This document shows, one piece after another, positions 63,674-64,000 of a stretch of 64,000 bases of DNA. The position numbers and the translations under genes are program-made. Numbering within the stretch: the stretch's first letter is position 1; each line of letters opens with the position of its first letter. The notes below the pieces were generated by a model that worked only from the letters and a program-made list of their open reading frames with translations, was not told the origin of the DNA and ran no database searches. Source of the stretch: Balneatrix alpica DSM 16621 (lineage in GTDB: Bacteria > Pseudomonadota > Gammaproteobacteria > Pseudomonadales > Balneatricaceae); contig NZ_KK211039.1 in the NCBI RefSeq assembly GCF_000619885.1, positions 1 through 64,000 of the forward strand, given 5' to 3'.

Positions 63674-64000
63674 TTGGAAAAACCTGGTGCAGTTGCCGGA
63701 TGAGCGTGGTCACTTTGGCCCCTACGGCGGCCGTTTTGTTTCCGAAACCCTGATGGCGGCACTGGATCAGCTCGCTGATACCTATCGTGGTGTCTGGCAG
63801 GATCCCGAGTTTGTGGCTGAGTTCGACCGCGATCTTAAGCACTATGTTGGCCGTCCTTCTCCGCTGTATCACGCCGAGCGTTTATCACGTGAGATTGGCG
63901 GAGCGCAGATTTATCTCAAGCGCGAAGACTTGAACCACACCGGTGCCCATAAGGTAAACAACACCATCGGTCAGGCGTTGCTGGCAAAACGTATTGGCAA
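63660..64000 (+). CDS. trpB: Tryptophan synthase beta chain (partial, runs off the window)
   Basis: The first 113 codons are present. [18 protein letters not shown] is the standard TrpB N-terminus, and the PLP-binding lysine lies in [16 protein letters not shown] near the cut end. It starts with GTG at 63660 inside the 3' end of trpF, after GAGGTG. Together with TrpA it makes tryptophan from indole-3-glycerol phosphate and serine. The rest of the gene, and probably trpA, lie beyond 64000. Confidence 0.96.
   Translation, partial: MTQVDWKNLVQLPDERGHFGPYGGRFVSETLMAALDQLADTYRGVWQDPEFVAEFDRDLKHYVGRPSPLYHAERLSREIGGAQIYLKREDLNHTGAHKVNNTIGQALLAKRIG

Noticed and set aside
1-64000. CRISPR arrays, insertion sequences, prophage or integrative elements
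   Set aside because: No spaced direct repeats, transposase, integrase or phage structural gene was found; composition looks even throughout.

Overview
The window reads as ordinary, gene-dense chromosome of a free-living gammaproteobacterium. The leuCDB-asd-asd-fimV-truA-trpF-trpB order, the pilA/pilBCD-coaE-yacG block, the imelysin iron cluster and the absence of enteric-type operons point to the Pseudomonas/Oceanospirillales side of the class. A LuxP homologue and a two-subunit (class III) polyhydroxyalkanoate synthase make a marine Oceanospirillales-like host the most likely guess. The genus cannot be fixed from sequence reading alone. I see no insertion sequence, prophage, integron or CRISPR array.

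Layout. 1-6 kb: tRNA-Val, a GNAT acetyltransferase, dsdA divergent from a DsdC-like LysR regulator, then a LuxP-type autoinducer-2 receptor gene that overlaps a sensor kinase gene by 4 bp. 6-16 kb: a membrane-anchored coiled-coil protein, thpR, trhP, a chemoreceptor, a MenA-like prenyltransferase, a CBS protein, class I fumarase, an RsmB-type methyltransferase and a queuosine-precursor transporter. 16-22 kb: a four-gene imelysin/di-haem/imelysin/DUF1513 iron operon whose promoter is overlaid by a strong Fur box, with a MioC-like flavodoxin on the other side. 22-31 kb: an overlapping PRPP-synthetase-like/AlkB/NfsA operon, phhB, and the type IV pilus genes. 31-37 kb: the exonuclease RNase AM and YciO pair, a hemerythrin, orphan small genes, YcaO and a topoisomerase III. 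37-44 kb: an overlapping mksF-mksE-mksB condensin (the JetABC part of a Wadjet-like system) with no adjacent nuclease subunit. 44-53 kb: udk, fabI, rpsA, phaR and phaEC. 53-64 kb: leucine, aspartate-family and tryptophan biosynthesis with fimV and truA between; trpB runs off the end.

The most unusual item is the receptor/kinase pair at 3.0-5.9 kb. The periplasmic protein keeps all eight residues that contact borated AI-2 in Vibrio LuxP. The partner kinase has a LuxQ-like periplasmic sensor, but its cytoplasmic core is a NarL-family HisKA_3 kinase instead of the LuxQ hybrid kinase/receiver. No LuxU, LuxO or response regulator is nearby. This looks like the LuxPQ sensing head rewired to a different phosphotransfer output.

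Second-tier observations are: the mksFEB operon lying next to a topoisomerase III with a plasmid/Gram-positive-type TOPRIM motif; a complete miniature transcription unit for a 22-residue acidic peptide; a structured rpsA leader with no proper Shine-Dalgarno; and several clean palindromes in intergenic regions. Starts were chosen by Shine-Dalgarno spacing and family N-termini, and several differ from the longest open frame.
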